Assembly (NCBI RefSeq): GCF_029633825.1
Contig: NZ_CP090640.1
Span: 2,046,001-2,110,000, forward strand
DNA length: 64,000 bases
Reading direction: 5' to 3'
Origin: Burkholderia contaminans
GTDB taxonomy: Bacteria; Pseudomonadota; Gammaproteobacteria; Burkholderiales; Burkholderiaceae
Positions 1-8,250 of the stretch are shown piece by piece; the first letter of the stretch is position 1, and each line of letters begins with the position of its first letter. Under the pieces are notes generated by a model that did not search any database, was not told the origin of the DNA, and saw nothing but the letters and a program-made list of their open reading frames with translations. Position numbers and translations under genes: made by a program.

Positions 1-104
1 TTGTGTAATAACGTCGCAGCCGGCGATGGCACAATGCGGGGTGGGGCTGCCGGCACCGCGTCCGGTTGCCGCACCGTCTTTTGTTGTTCGTTCGAGAGAG
101 CCGA

Positions 105-431
105 GTGTCCGTCGAATTGCCTGTCCGCCCGGCGTCAGCCGTCCCGCCGCCGCATGCGTGCCGCGAGGGCTGCGGTGCGTGCTGCATCGCGCCGTCGATT
201 TCCAGCCCGATTCCCGGCATGCCCGACGGCAAGCCCGCCGGCGTGCGCTGCGTGCAGCTCGGCGACGATCTGCGCTGCCGGATCTTCGGCCGCCCCGAGC
301 GGCCCGCGTGCTGTTCCGGGCTGCAGCCGGCCGCGGACATGTGCGGCGCGTCGCGCGGCGACGCACTCGCGTGGCTCACGCGTCTCGAGGCCGCGACGCG
401 GCCGTCGCAACCAGGAGAGTGTTCAGCATGA
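105..431 (+). CDS. YkgJ-type zinc/iron-chelating cysteine-cluster protein
   Basis: Small soluble protein of about 108 residues with two cysteine groups: an N-terminal CREGCGACC cluster and a later set (RCVQ, LRCRIF, ACCSG, MCG). This spacing is typical of the YkgJ/UPF0153 family, thought to bind zinc or iron; the biochemical role is not established. I chose the GTG at 105 (VSVELPVRP) because it brings the protein close to family length, but a TTG at 66 is also in frame. Its stop overlaps the start of the next gene (ATGA at 428-431), so the two are probably translationally coupled. Confidence 0.75.
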   Translation: MSVELPVRPASAVPPPHACREGCGACCIAPSISSPIPGMPDGKPAGVRCVQLGDDLRCRIFGRPERPACCSGLQPAADMCGASRGDALAWLTRLEAATRPSQPGECSA

Positions 432-1009
432 CCGCACCTTGCGCGCCCGGCCGGCGCTGTTTTCTCGCCGCAACCGTCGGCGCCATCGGCGTGACGCTCT
501 CGCTTGCCGCGTGTGCGTCGACGTTTCCGTTCATCCCCGATCACTACACGTTCTCGCGCGGTGACGTGCAGAAAGCCGTCGCGCGCAAGTTCCCGTACCA
601 GAAGACGGTCGCGCAGGTCGTCGACGTGTCGCTCGCGAACCCGGCCGTCAACCTGCTGCCCGACCAGAACCGCGTGGCCGTGCAGCTCGACGCGCACTTC
701 GTGAGCCCGTTCCTGCGCGCGCCCGTCAGCGGCAAGTTCACCGTGTCGGGCCAGCTGGCTTACGACGCGCCGAGCCGCTCGGTCGTGCTGAGGTCGCCGG
801 CCGTCGACAGCCTCGCGCTCGACGGCGACGCGCAGATGTACGCGCAGCAGGTCGGCGCGGCCGCCGGCCTGCTCGCGACGCAGTTGCTGACCAACTATCC
901 GATCTATACGTTCAAGCCCGAACAACTGCAATTTGCCGGGGTGAACTACGAACCCGGTACAATTACGATTCTTACAAACGGCATACGCGTGGCGATCGTC
1001 GAAAAATGA
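428..1009 (+). CDS. DUF1439 family lipoprotein
   Basis: A 193-residue secreted lipoprotein. An arginine-containing N-terminus and a hydrophobic stretch end in the lipobox LAAC at about residues 26-29, so the mature protein should be lipid-anchored. The remainder ([16 protein letters not shown], then alternating beta-strand patterns) matches the DUF1439 family, whose E. coli member YceB is an uncharacterised lipoprotein. The ATG overlaps the stop of the upstream cysteine-cluster gene by four bases, implying an operon. Longer in-frame starts exist upstream but would bury the signal sequence, so ATG 428 is preferred. Exact function is unknown. Confidence 0.8.
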   Translation: MTAPCAPGRRCFLAATVGAIGVTLSLAACASTFPFIPDHYTFSRGDVQKAVARKFPYQKTVAQVVDVSLANPAVNLLPDQNRVAVQLDAHFVSPFLRAPVSGKFTVSGQLAYDAPSRSVVLRSPAVDSLALDGDAQMYAQQVGAAAGLLATQLLTNYPIYTFKPEQLQFAGVNYEPGTITILTNGIRVAIVEK

Positions 1010-1090
1010 CGACGAACCGCGCTCGGCCGGAGGGGGGCCGCGCGCGGAAGAGTGGCCCATTCATTCGACCATTTCGGAGTTGGGCCACGG

Positions 1091-1921
1091 ATGGACTGGA
1101 TCCTGATCTGCAAGGCTTTGATCCTCGGCGTCGTCGAGGGGCTGACGGAATTCCTGCCGGTATCGAGCACCGGTCACCTGATCGTCGCGGGCAGCTTCCT
1201 GAATTTCAACGATTCGCATGCGAAGACGTTCGACGTCGTGATCCAGTTCGGCGCGATCCTCGCGGTCTGCTGGGAATACCGGCAACGGATCGCGTCCATC
1301 GTATCCGGGCTGCCGAGCCGGCCCGACGCGCGGCGCTTCACGCTGAACGTCGTGATCGCGACGATTCCCGCCATTGCGCTCGGCCTCCTGTTCGAGAAGA
1401 AGATCAAGGCCGTGCTGTTCTCGCCGGTCCCCGTCGCGTTCGCGCTCGTCGTGGGCGGCGCGATCATCTTGTGGGCCGAGGCGCGACAGCGCGAGCGCAG
1501 CGAGCCGCCGCGCGTGGTGTCGGTCGACGCGCTGACGCCGCTCGATGCGCTGAAGGTCGGCATCGCACAGTGTTTTGCGCTGATTCCCGGCATGTCGCGC
1601 TCGGGCTCGACGATCATCGGCGGGATGCTGTTCGGCCTCGACCGGCGCGTGGCCACCGAATTCTCGTTCTTCCTCGCGATCCCGATCATCTTCGGCGCGA
1701 CGCTCTATGAAACCGTCAAGGACTGGCAGGCGTTCACCGTCGATTCGCTCGGCCTGTTCGTGCTGGGCGCGGTCGCGGCATTCGTCAGCGCGTTCGTGTG
1801 CGTGCGCTGGCTGCTGCGCTATGTCGCGTCGCACGATTTCACGGTGTTCGCGTGGTACCGGATCGCGTTCGGGCTGTTCGTGCTGCTGGTCGGGTACAGC
1901 GGCTGGCTGAACTGGGCGTGA
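1091..1921 (+). CDS. uppP: Undecaprenyl-diphosphatase (UppP/BacA)
   Basis: Integral membrane phosphatase of 276 residues that recycles undecaprenyl pyrophosphate to the monophosphate carrier for peptidoglycan and other envelope polymers; high dosage gives bacitracin resistance in characterised members. Both family signatures are visible: [15 protein letters not shown] near the N-terminus and PGMSRSGST around residue 170. Several hydrophobic segments cover the rest. The start is ATG 1091, preceded by GGAG at 1076-1079; an upstream in-frame ATG at 1052 is less well placed. It ends shortly before a strong hairpin that separates it from the convergent trmB. Confidence 0.97.
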   Translation: MDWILICKALILGVVEGLTEFLPVSSTGHLIVAGSFLNFNDSHAKTFDVVIQFGAILAVCWEYRQRIASIVSGLPSRPDARRFTLNVVIATIPAIALGLLFEKKIKAVLFSPVPVAFALVVGGAIILWAEARQRERSEPPRVVSVDALTPLDALKVGIAQCFALIPGMSRSGSTIIGGMLFGLDRRVATEFSFFLAIPIIFGATLYETVKDWQAFTVDSLGLFVLGAVAAFVSAFVCVRWLLRYVASHDFTVFAWYRIAFGLFVLLVGYSGWLNWA

Positions 1922-1957
1922 CGCGAACACGAAGGCCGGCGCGCCACGCATGAAAAG

Positions 1958-1993
1958 AAAAAGCCCGATCGGCACAGGCCGGTCGGGCTTTTT
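1958..1993. terminator. Bidirectional intrinsic terminator between uppP and trmB
   Basis: An 11-bp inverted repeat AAAAAGCCCGA / TCGGGCTTTTT with a 14-nt loop, having T-runs when read on either strand. It lies between two convergent genes and can end both transcripts. Confidence 0.9.
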
Positions 1994-2037
1994 CTTGTTC
2001 GGAGCAGGGCGGCGTGCGCCCGACTCGGCGGGAGGGC

Positions 2038-2805
2038 TCAGCCTGCGCGCTTGCGGAACACCAGGTCCCACACGCCGTGGCCGAGCCGCAGCCCGCGCCG
2101 TTCGAACTTCGTCACCGGGCGATAGTCGGGGCGCGGCGCGTAGTCGGCGGCCGTGTTTTCGAGCGTCGGCTCGGCGCCGAGCACTTCGAGCATCTGTTCC
2201 GCGTAGTTCTGCCAGTCGGTCGCGCAGTGAATGTACGCGCCGGGCTTCAGGCGCGACGCGAGATGCGCGACGAGCGGCGGCTGGATCAGCCGGCGCTTGT
2301 GGTGGCGCGCCTTGTGCCACGGATCGGGGAAGAAGATGTGCACGCCGTCGAGGCTTTCCGGCGCGAGCATGTGCTCGAGCACTTCGACCGCGTCATGCTG
2401 GATGATCCGGATGTTCGACAGATCCTGCTCGCCGATCAGCTTCAGCAGTGCGCCGACGCCCGGTTCGTGCACCTCGACGCCGAGGAAGTCGTCGCCGGGG
2501 CGGTTCGCGGCGATTTCCGCGGTCGATGCGCCCATCCCGAAGCCGATCTCGAGGATGCGCGGTGCGCTGCGGCCGAACACCGCGTTCCAGTCGGGCAACT
2601 CCGGCGCATACGGCACCACGAAGCGCGGGCCGAGTTCGTCCATTGCGCGGCGCTGGCCGGTCGATACGCGGCCGGCGCGCGTCACGAAGCTGCGGATGCG
2701 GCGGTGGTGCAGCGGATTGACTGCGTCGGCGCCTTCGGCGGCTTCGTCAGGAATGGCGTCGTCGTGCGGCGGCAGGCCGGCTTCGTTCGGATCGTCGTGC
2801 ATCAT
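2038..2805 (-). CDS. trmB: tRNA (guanine-N7-)-methyltransferase
   Basis: SAM-dependent enzyme of about 255 residues that methylates N7 of G46 in the variable loop of tRNAs. The Rossmann motif [11 protein letters not shown], the family signature [16 protein letters not shown] and the C-terminal TKFERRG are all present. The first ATG of a tandem pair (2803-2805 or 2800-2802) was chosen because Burkholderia homologues, as I recall them, begin Met-x-His-Asp; a still longer in-frame start at 2883 overlaps the tRNA terminator and is unlikely. Convergent with uppP across a shared terminator. Confidence 0.95.
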   Translation of the reverse strand: MMHDDPNEAGLPPHDDAIPDEAAEGADAVNPLHHRRIRSFVTRAGRVSTGQRRAMDELGPRFVVPYAPELPDWNAVFGRSAPRILEIGFGMGASTAEIAANRPGDDFLGVEVHEPGVGALLKLIGEQDLSNIRIIQHDAVEVLEHMLAPESLDGVHIFFPDPWHKARHHKRRLIQPPLVAHLASRLKPGAYIHCATDWQNYAEQMLEVLGAEPTLENTAADYAPRPDYRPVTKFERRGLRLGHGVWDLVFRKRAG

Positions 2806-2881
2806 CGGTGACAGAGAAAGGCTCGGTTGCGGGCGAGGGCCCGTTGCGCAGCAGTGCGCCGGGGGAACCGGCACATGGTAC

Positions 2882-2908
2882 AAAAAAGCCGCCTTCGACG
2901 AGGCGGCT
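2882..2908 (-). terminator. Terminator of tRNA-Gly
   Basis: AGCCGCC/GGCGGCT stem with an 8-nt loop, followed on the minus strand by six T residues. It sits just downstream of the tRNA-Gly and upstream of the trmB start. Confidence 0.85.
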
Positions 2909-2937
2909 CATGCGCAGGCTGCGATGCAGCCGGAAAG

Positions 2938-3012
2938 TGGAGCGGGCGATGGGAATCGAACCCACGTCATCAGCTTGGGAAGCTGAGGTAATGGCCATTA
3001 TACGACGCCCGC
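2938..3012 (-). tRNA. tRNA-Gly (anticodon CCC)
   Basis: Read on the minus strand, the seven-base acceptor stem GCGGGCG pairs with CGCCCGC, followed by T and an encoded CCA. The anticodon stem-loop is TCAGC-TTCCCAA-GCTGA, giving anticodon CCC for GGG codons. The T-loop GGTTCGATTCC is intact. Length is 75 nt including CCA. Confidence 0.96.
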
Positions 3013-3310
3013 AGAACGCGCAATTCTACAGGCTTTGGCAGGGATGTGGCAAGTGGGCTTGTTTGGGGCGGTGGCTTCGAGGGCGGCAACGCTCGACGGA
3101 GGTGCGGGGGCGCCACCGGGAACGGTCGTCAACCAGGATCGACCGGCATCGGCCCGTCGGCGCAACGAGGAATCGACTAAGCGCGGCAACGTGCCCGCTT
3201 GCAAGCCCGTGTCGAAAATAGACGAGTCCGCGTCGGAAGCATACAAGTCCCCCCGATGCTTTCGAACTAACGTGACAGGCCTCTCATACGATCGTTAGTC
3301 TGGAGCCGAC
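3013..3310. other. Intergenic region, tRNA-Gly / cupin gene
   Basis: About 300 bases between divergent units. It must hold the tRNA-Gly promoter on the minus strand and that of the cupin gene on the plus strand, but I see no convincing hexamer pair and no credible reading frame. Confidence 0.5.
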
Positions 3311-3655
3311 ATGTCCGATTTCATCACCGTTCTGCGCAAAACCTGCCCGACCCCGGTCCTCGATGCGACCAAGTGGAAGCGCATCGGCGGCGATCCGCAC
3401 ACCGTGAACCTGAACGCCTACCTCTCGAAGGACGGCAGCAAGATCATGGGCACCTGGATCTGCACGCCGGGCAAGTTCGAGGTGAACTACGAAAAATGGG
3501 AGTACTGCCACTTCCTCGACGGCTACTGCATCATCACGCCGGAAGGCGAGGAGGCGGTGCACCTGAAGGCCGGCGACGTATTCGTGATCGAACCCGGCAT
3601 GAAAGGCACTTGGGAAGTGGTGGAAACGGTGCGCAAGTACTTCGTCTTTGCCTGA
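3311..3655 (+). CDS. Cupin domain protein (DUF861/EutQ-like cupin_3)
   Basis: A 114-residue single-domain beta-barrel protein. WKRIGGDPHTVNLNAY, GTWICTPGKF and the second cupin motif HLKAGDVFVIEPGMKGTWEV match the cupin_3 family, whose members include ethanolamine-linked EutQ and ureidoglycine aminohydrolase-like proteins. The histidine and acidic ligands of classical metal cupins are only partly present, so catalysis is uncertain. ATG 3311 is preceded by GGAG. It stands alone and is followed by a GC-rich palindrome. The substrate cannot be told from sequence. Confidence 0.8.
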   Translation: MSDFITVLRKTCPTPVLDATKWKRIGGDPHTVNLNAYLSKDGSKIMGTWICTPGKFEVNYEKWEYCHFLDGYCIITPEGEEAVHLKAGDVFVIEPGMKGTWEVVETVRKYFVFA

Positions 3656-3702
3656 GCGGGCCGGTCGATTCCCTCCACGCATACCTGCGTCGCCCGAACC
3701 CT

Positions 3703-3723
3703 TCCCGGCTCCCGGAGCCGGGA
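3703..3723. terminator. GC-rich palindrome downstream of the cupin gene
   Basis: A 10-bp arm TCCCGGCTCC repeats in inverted form around a single central C. No T-run follows, so it may be a weak or Rho-assisted terminator or only an mRNA 3' stabiliser. Confidence 0.35.
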
Positions 3724-3931
3724 GGGCAAGCGGACGATTCCGGCTCAATAGAGCTCGTTCCGGATCGGAATTCCGCGCTTACGCAACGGCTGCAGCGCGA
3801 TCGTCCGCCACGGTGGCGCTCGCCTGCAGCCTGCGGCGACAGCGCCTATGATGCAGCGGTCCGCCCATCGTGCCGGCCGCATCGCGTGTTTCGTGCGCCA
3901 GCGCTCGGCCGTCACCTTCGGAACCCCGACC

Positions 3932-5092
3932 ATGCGCATCACCGCGATCCACGAACGAGCGATTCCCGTGTCCCGCTATGCCGATCCGGCGATCCCGTCC
4001 GGCGGCCTGACGACGAGCGTTGTCGCGGTCACCACCGACGTCGTGCGCGATGGCCACCCGGTGACGGGCTACGGCTACGCATCGGTAGGCCGCTTCGCGC
4101 AGGGCGGCCTGATCCGCGAGCGGTTCGCGCCACGCCTGCTGGCCGCTGCCGATACGCTTGCCGACGAAGCCGGCACGAACCTCGACCCGTTTCGCGCATG
4201 GCGCGCGATGATGGCCGGCGAAAAGCCGGGTGGGCACGGCGAACGATGCGTCGCAGTCGGCACGCTCGACATGGCGATCTGGGATGCCGCCGCGAAGATC
4301 GCCGACTTGCCGCTCCATCGCTTTCTCGCTGACCGACTTGAACGCACGGCGGCACCACGCGTGCGCGTCTATGCAGGCGGCGGCTACCGCTATCCGCATG
4401 ACGATCTCGCGCGGCTGTCGGACGAGATGCGCCGCATCGCCGATCTCGGCTACACGCACGCGAAGATCAAGATCGGCGGCGCGGATCTCGGCCAGGACAG
4501 CAGGCGCATCGAAGCGGCCGCAAGGCAATTGGCGGACAGTTCGCATCTCGCGGTCGACGCGATGAACACGTACGACGCGACGACCGTCGACGCCGCCGCC
4601 GCGATGCTCGCGCCGTTCGACCTCTGGTGGTTCGAGGACATCTGCGATCCGCTCGACCTGCCGCTCCAGGCGGATCTCGCCACACGCTACGCACCGCCGA
4701 TCGCGGCCGGCGAAGCGCTGTTCTCGCTCGCGGAAGCGAAGCTGCTCGACCGCTACGGCGGTTTGCGCCCCGATCGCGACGTGCTGGTGTTCGATCCGGT
4801 GCATGCCTACGGGCTGCCGGGCTATCTGCAGATCGTCGAGCACTTTGCATCGCGCGGCTGGCGGCGCGACGCATTCTGGCCGCACGGCGGCCACCTGTTC
4901 TCGCTGCATGTCGTCGCGGCGCTTGGGCTCGGCGGCGCGGAAGTCAATCCGTTCGCCTTCCATCCGTTCAGCGGACTGGCTGATGGCGCGAGTGTCGACG
5001 CCGGATACGCGCGGGTACCGCAGGCACCAGGCATCGGCTTCGAGCTGCATGCCGGCGCGCACGAGGTGTTACGCTCGTTATCGCGCCGCTGA
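3932..5092 (+). CDS. Enolase-superfamily acid-sugar dehydratase, D(-)-tartrate dehydratase-like
   Basis: A 386-residue mandelate racemase-group enzyme. Likely reaction: Mg-dependent dehydration of an acid sugar, by similarity to D-tartrate dehydratase (TarD) of Bradyrhizobium, which gives oxaloacetate. Shared blocks include TTSVVAVTTDVVRDG, GGLIRERFAPR and EKPGGHGERCVAVGT. Residues line up with those I recall for TarD at a constant offset of four: K178-x-K180 (base), metal ligands D209, E235 and E261, and D288 with H318 (HGGH block). TarD has ANG after the first metal Asp where this protein has AMN, so substrate may differ. ATG 3932 gives the family length. The 3' end overlaps the convergent LysE gene by 15 bases. 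Confidence 0.88.
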   Translation: MRITAIHERAIPVSRYADPAIPSGGLTTSVVAVTTDVVRDGHPVTGYGYASVGRFAQGGLIRERFAPRLLAAADTLADEAGTNLDPFRAWRAMMAGEKPGGHGERCVAVGTLDMAIWDAAAKIADLPLHRFLADRLERTAAPRVRVYAGGGYRYPHDDLARLSDEMRRIADLGYTHAKIKIGGADLGQDSRRIEAAARQLADSSHLAVDAMNTYDATTVDAAAAMLAPFDLWWFEDICDPLDLPLQADLATRYAPPIAAGEALFSLAEAKLLDRYGGLRPDRDVLVFDPVHAYGLPGYLQIVEHFASRGWRRDAFWPHGGHLFSLHVVAALGLGGAEVNPFAFHPFSGLADGASVDAGYARVPQAPGIGFELHAGAHEVLRSLSRR

Positions 5093-5722
5093 CGCCTGAA
5101 GCGCGTCGATCGCGAAACGCACCGCGAAGCCGAGCATCATCACCGCGACGAAGCAATCGAGCACGCGCCATGCCAGCGTACGGGCGAACCATGCGCGGCA
5201 CGCGCGCGCGCCATAGGCGAGCATCAGGAACCATGCGAACGAAGCCGTCATCGCGCCGATCGCAAACGGCGCGCGCGCGGCCGGCGTGTGACTCACGATG
5301 ACGGTACCGAGCAGCAGCACGGTATCGATCCACGCATACGGATTCAGCAGCGAGACGGCGGCGGTCGCGAGCACCGTGCGCGCACGCGTGGGTTCGCTGC
5401 CCGTGCGCGGACCGTCGACGTGCTCGGGCTGTCGTCGCCGGATCGCCGAGCGCAGCGCGAGCAGGCCATAGCCGGCGAGATACGCGATTCCGGCCCACAA
5501 TGCGGCCAGCACCACGCCGGGATGTCGCGACAGCAACGACGACAATCCCTGCACGCCGAGCATGATCAGCAGCGCGTCGCTGCCCGCGCAGACGACGGCG
5601 ATGGAAAGCAGATGGGGGCTCGAGATCGAGCGCTTGATGACGAAAGCGTCCTTGGGGCCGACGGACGTGAACAGTCCGGCGCCAAGCAGCAGGCCTTCGA
5701 TGAAGGCAGAGGTGTCGAGCAC
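5078..5722 (-). CDS. LysE/ArgO family amino-acid exporter
   Basis: A 214-residue inner-membrane protein with about six hydrophobic segments. The N-terminal GLLLGAGLFTSVGPKDAFV and central SLLNPYAWIDT blocks are those of LysE/ArgO exporters, which expel basic amino acids. The substrate is inferred only from the family. ArgO/LysE genes are often divergent from a LysR-type regulator; here no regulator is intact, and only a short unexplained coding remnant and a large hairpin lie upstream. The 3' end overlaps the convergent dehydratase gene. Confidence 0.88.
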   Translation of the reverse strand: MLDTSAFIEGLLLGAGLFTSVGPKDAFVIKRSISSPHLLSIAVVCAGSDALLIMLGVQGLSSLLSRHPGVVLAALWAGIAYLAGYGLLALRSAIRRRQPEHVDGPRTGSEPTRARTVLATAAVSLLNPYAWIDTVLLLGTVIVSHTPAARAPFAIGAMTASFAWFLMLAYGARACRAWFARTLAWRVLDCFVAVMMLGFAVRFAIDALQASAAR

Positions 5723-5782
5723 GAGCGGGCCGACAACCTCTTAAGCTGAACCGGTGATGGTTACGATGAACGAAACCTTAAG

Positions 5783-5821
5783 GGGCGCCCGAGGGCATTG
5801 TCAATGCCGTTTCGGGCGCCC
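5783..5821. terminator. Large nested hairpin upstream of lysE-like gene
   Basis: Outer arms GGGCGCCCGA (5783-5792) and TCGGGCGCCC (5812-5821) enclose inner arms GGCATTG (5794-5800) and CAATGCC (5802-5808): 17 base pairs in 39 bases. No strong T-run follows. The stop codon of the remnant ORF at 5801 falls within it, so it may be that gene's old terminator; it would also lie in any lysE leader transcribed from far upstream. Confidence 0.6.
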
Positions 5822-5980
5822 GGCCGCCCACTCGGGCCGCTGTCCGAGCGTGTCGAACAGCAGGACGATCTCCGCTTTCACCTTCTGCACCGCGTTGCTG
5901 ACGAGCGCCGTATCGTGCCAGCACCGCGACGGGTCGCGCGCGAACAGCCGGTGCGCACACGGTGATGGTATGCGGACGCG
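5801..5980 (-). pseudogene. Possible 3' remnant of an unidentified gene
   Basis: On the minus strand an open frame of about 59 codons runs from just after an in-frame TAG (5981-5983) to TGA at 5801-5803. Its last 35 residues look protein-like (WHDTALVSNAVQKVKAEI, then VLLFDTLGQRPEWAAG), with an amphipathic pattern, but no normal start codon lies at its head. I do not recognise the family. The position upstream of a LysE exporter would suit a lost regulator, but the sequence does not prove that. It could also be a chance frame. Confidence 0.3.
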
Positions 5981-6047
5981 CTAGTATTGCCGCACGCGTA
6001 TCGGCTGCGTCGTTCGCGGCCGCCATCGCTTGCCGCGTCGCCGCGCA

Positions 6048-6587
6048 TCACATGCCGAGCGCGTGCACGCCGACGAGCAACAGCGCGCCGATCGCGATCA
6101 GCAGCAGCGCGTGAATGCGCGTGTACATCACGCACAGCGTCGACGCGACCGCGATCGCGCGCGCGGTCCAGCCGCCGTCGAGCGTCTGCAGCAGCACCCA
6201 CACCGACGCGAGGATCATGCCGGCCGCAACCGGGCGCAGGCCGGCCTCGAGCGCGATCTGCCAGCGCGCGCCCTTGTGCCGCCGCCAAAGATGCGCGACG
6301 CCGTAGATCAGGAACGCCGTCGGGCCGAACAGCGCGAGCGTCGCGATCACCGCGCCCCAGAAGCCGGCCACCTGCCAGCCGATCAGCGTCGCCAGCAGCG
6401 AGCCGGGGCCCGGCGCCATCCGCGCGATCGCGAAGTCGTTCACGAATTGCGTGGCGGTCATCCAGTGATGTACGTTGACGACCTGCCGCTGGATGTCGGC
6501 GATGATCGCCTGTCCGCCGCCGATCGTCGCGATCGACAGCGGCGCGAACACACCGAACAGCGCGGCGTAGCGTTGCGATGCGGTCAT
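6048..6587 (-). CDS. chrA: Chromate transporter, second half (short-chain CHR protein)
   Basis: A 179-residue membrane protein of the CHR family, which exports chromate. GGGQAIIADIQRQVV near the N-terminus and ARMAPGPGSLLATLIGW are the CHR motifs. It overlaps the upstream CHR gene by four bases (ATGA at 6584-6587). Paired short-chain CHR proteins together make the two halves that long-chain ChrA fuses, so a heterodimer is expected. Chromate as substrate is by family; sulfate-like anions are possible. Confidence 0.88.
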   Translation of the reverse strand: MTASQRYAALFGVFAPLSIATIGGGQAIIADIQRQVVNVHHWMTATQFVNDFAIARMAPGPGSLLATLIGWQVAGFWGAVIATLALFGPTAFLIYGVAHLWRRHKGARWQIALEAGLRPVAAGMILASVWVLLQTLDGGWTARAIAVASTLCVMYTRIHALLLIAIGALLLVGVHALGM

Positions 6588-7195
6588 CGCGTGTCGCTCC
6601 CGGCCGGCGTAGCGGCCGCGCGGCGATATTCGAGCGCGACGCTCAGCGTGCCGCCGACCAGCACGGTCCACACGAGCGGCCAGTGCAGCACGGCCACCGA
6701 CACGAAGGTGAGCGCCATCACCGCGAACGGCAGCGCGCGGCGCGGCAATCGGCGCACCGCCGTGATCGCCATCGAGATCGACAGCCCGATCGCCGCGGCT
6801 GCCGCACCGGCGAGCGCGACATGCGTGAGCGGAAAGCGCGTGAGGGTCGAGAACGCGACGCCGAACAGCACGATCAGCACGGCGGGCGGCGCGATGATGC
6901 CGGTGAAGCCGGCCACGGCGCCGCGCCATCCGGCGAGCCGGTAGCCGATCCAGATCGCGAGGTTCTTCACGTTGACGCCCGGCAGCGCCTGCGACAGCGC
7001 GAGGCCATTGAGGAACGCCTCCTCGTCGAGCCAGCGCCGCTCGTAGACGAAGTCGCGCATCATCCGCCCGCTGAGCCCGCCGCCGAAACTGGTCAGGCCG
7101 ATCTGCGAGAACGCGATGAACAGCGCGAGGACGCCGGGCGGCGGTGCGTCGCCTGCTGGCGGCGCAGGTGAGGTGGCGGCGGAGGGCGGGGGCAT
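6584..7195 (-). CDS. chrA: Chromate transporter, first half (short-chain CHR protein)
   Basis: A 203-residue membrane protein paired with the downstream CHR gene. SQIGLTSFGGGLSGRMM and LALSQALPGVNVKNLAIWIG are the N-terminal CHR signatures. The start at ATG 7195 (MPPPSAATS) puts a short proline/alanine-rich stretch before the first helix; a frame extending back to 7387 is low-complexity and unlikely to be translated. Coupled by a four-base overlap to the second half. Confidence 0.88.
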   Translation of the reverse strand: MPPPSAATSPAPPAGDAPPPGVLALFIAFSQIGLTSFGGGLSGRMMRDFVYERRWLDEEAFLNGLALSQALPGVNVKNLAIWIGYRLAGWRGAVAGFTGIIAPPAVLIVLFGVAFSTLTRFPLTHVALAGAAAAAIGLSISMAITAVRRLPRRALPFAVMALTFVSVAVLHWPLVWTVLVGGTLSVALEYRRAAATPAGSDTR

Positions 7196-7334
7196 CGGGC
7201 GGGCGGCGCGTGGCGGTTGGGCGGTCGCCCATGTTAGCAAGCGGAGCCTGTCAGCACGCTGACATGGGCTCGGGGGCGGTGTGATGGAAGACCGCTGCTG
7301 AGTCGGCGGGCGTATTCCGGGGCATCCGACACAT

Positions 7335-7400
7335 CCCGCGCCCCCGCGCATCCCGCGCATCTTGTGCGCCCCACGCGCCCCGCACACCCCGCGCGGCCAG
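7335..7400. repeat. C-rich low-complexity tract
   Basis: Imperfect short repeats of the CCCGCGCATC / CCCCGCACAC type between the chromate transporter and the convergently placed 3' end of the DeoR gene. No coding sense seen. Confidence 0.5.
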
Positions 7401-7413
7401 CCCCCCGCCGCCG

Positions 7414-8169
7414 CTACGCGCGCACGACCGTCACCCCCGCCGCCTCGATCGGCTTCGTCAGCGCGGCGTCGGTTTCCTTTTCGACCACCACGGTGTGCGC
7501 CAGCGTGAGCTCGCCGATCACGAACTGCGACGCCGCGCGCAGCTTCGACTGCGACGCGAGCACGACCGTCTCGGCCGCGCGTTCGGCGAGCGCGCGCTTG
7601 ATCGCCGCTTCCTCGAAATCGCCGGTGCTGAGCCCCGCGACCGGATGCACGCCCGTGACGCCCATGAAGTACAGGTCCGCGTGGATGCGCGCGATGCCTT
7701 CCATCGCCGCCGCGCCGACGGCCACGATCGAATGCTTGTAGAGCCGCCCGCCGATCAGGATCACGTCGATCGACGGATGCGCGGCGAGCGCCACCGCGAC
7801 ACTCGGGCTGTGCGTGACGATCGTCGCGCGCAGGTCGGCCGGCAACTGGCTGACGAGCAGCGCCGAGGTGGTGCCACCGTCGACGATCGCCACCTGTCCG
7901 GGCGCGATCATCTCCGCGGCCCGCCGCGCGATGCGCCGCTTCTCCGCCGTTTCGAGCGTCTCGCGCTGCGCGAACGGCGCAACGGCGGGCGATGCCGGCA
8001 GCGCACCGCCATGCACGCGCTGCAGCAGGCCTTCGGCCGCAAGCTCGCGCAAGTCGCGGCGGACGGTATCTTCGGACACGCCGAATTGCGCGCTCAGTTC
8101 GACCGCCAGCACCTGGCCGTCACGCGCGAGTGCGTCGAGGATCGCTTTCTTGCGTTGAGTCGTCAGCAT
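7414..8169 (-). CDS. DeoR/GlpR family transcriptional repressor
   Basis: A 251-residue regulator. The N-terminal winged helix (QRKKAILDALARDGQV, then FGVSEDTVRRDLREL at about residues 29-43) is followed by the DeoR C-terminal sugar-phosphate sensor with VDGGTTSALLVSQLP and GGRLYKHSIVAVG. Such proteins usually repress sugar-catabolic genes and are released by a phosphorylated sugar. It is divergent from the NUDIX gene across about 80 bases that contain repeated TTGCACGAAT elements, so it may control itself and that gene. Confidence 0.92.
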   Translation of the reverse strand: MLTTQRKKAILDALARDGQVLAVELSAQFGVSEDTVRRDLRELAAEGLLQRVHGGALPASPAVAPFAQRETLETAEKRRIARRAAEMIAPGQVAIVDGGTTSALLVSQLPADLRATIVTHSPSVAVALAAHPSIDVILIGGRLYKHSIVAVGAAAMEGIARIHADLYFMGVTGVHPVAGLSTGDFEEAAIKRALAERAAETVVLASQSKLRAASQFVIGELTLAHTVVVEKETDAALTKPIEAAGVTVVRA

Positions 8170-8174
8170 CGTGT

Positions 8175-8211
8175 TTGCACGAATTTTCTTGAAGTTGCAC
8201 GAATATGCACG
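8175..8211. promoter_or_regulatory. Repeated TTGCACGAAT elements, candidate DeoR operators
   Basis: Two identical 10-mers TTGCACGAAT at 8175-8184 and 8195-8204, starting exactly 20 bases (two helical turns) apart, with a further ATGCACG at 8205-8211. They fill the short region between the divergent DeoR and NUDIX genes, the expected site of an operator. Binding is inferred. Confidence 0.5.
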
Positions 8212-8250
8212 TTACCATGGGCGCCGTCTTTTGTCGAACCGGAGGCTGGG

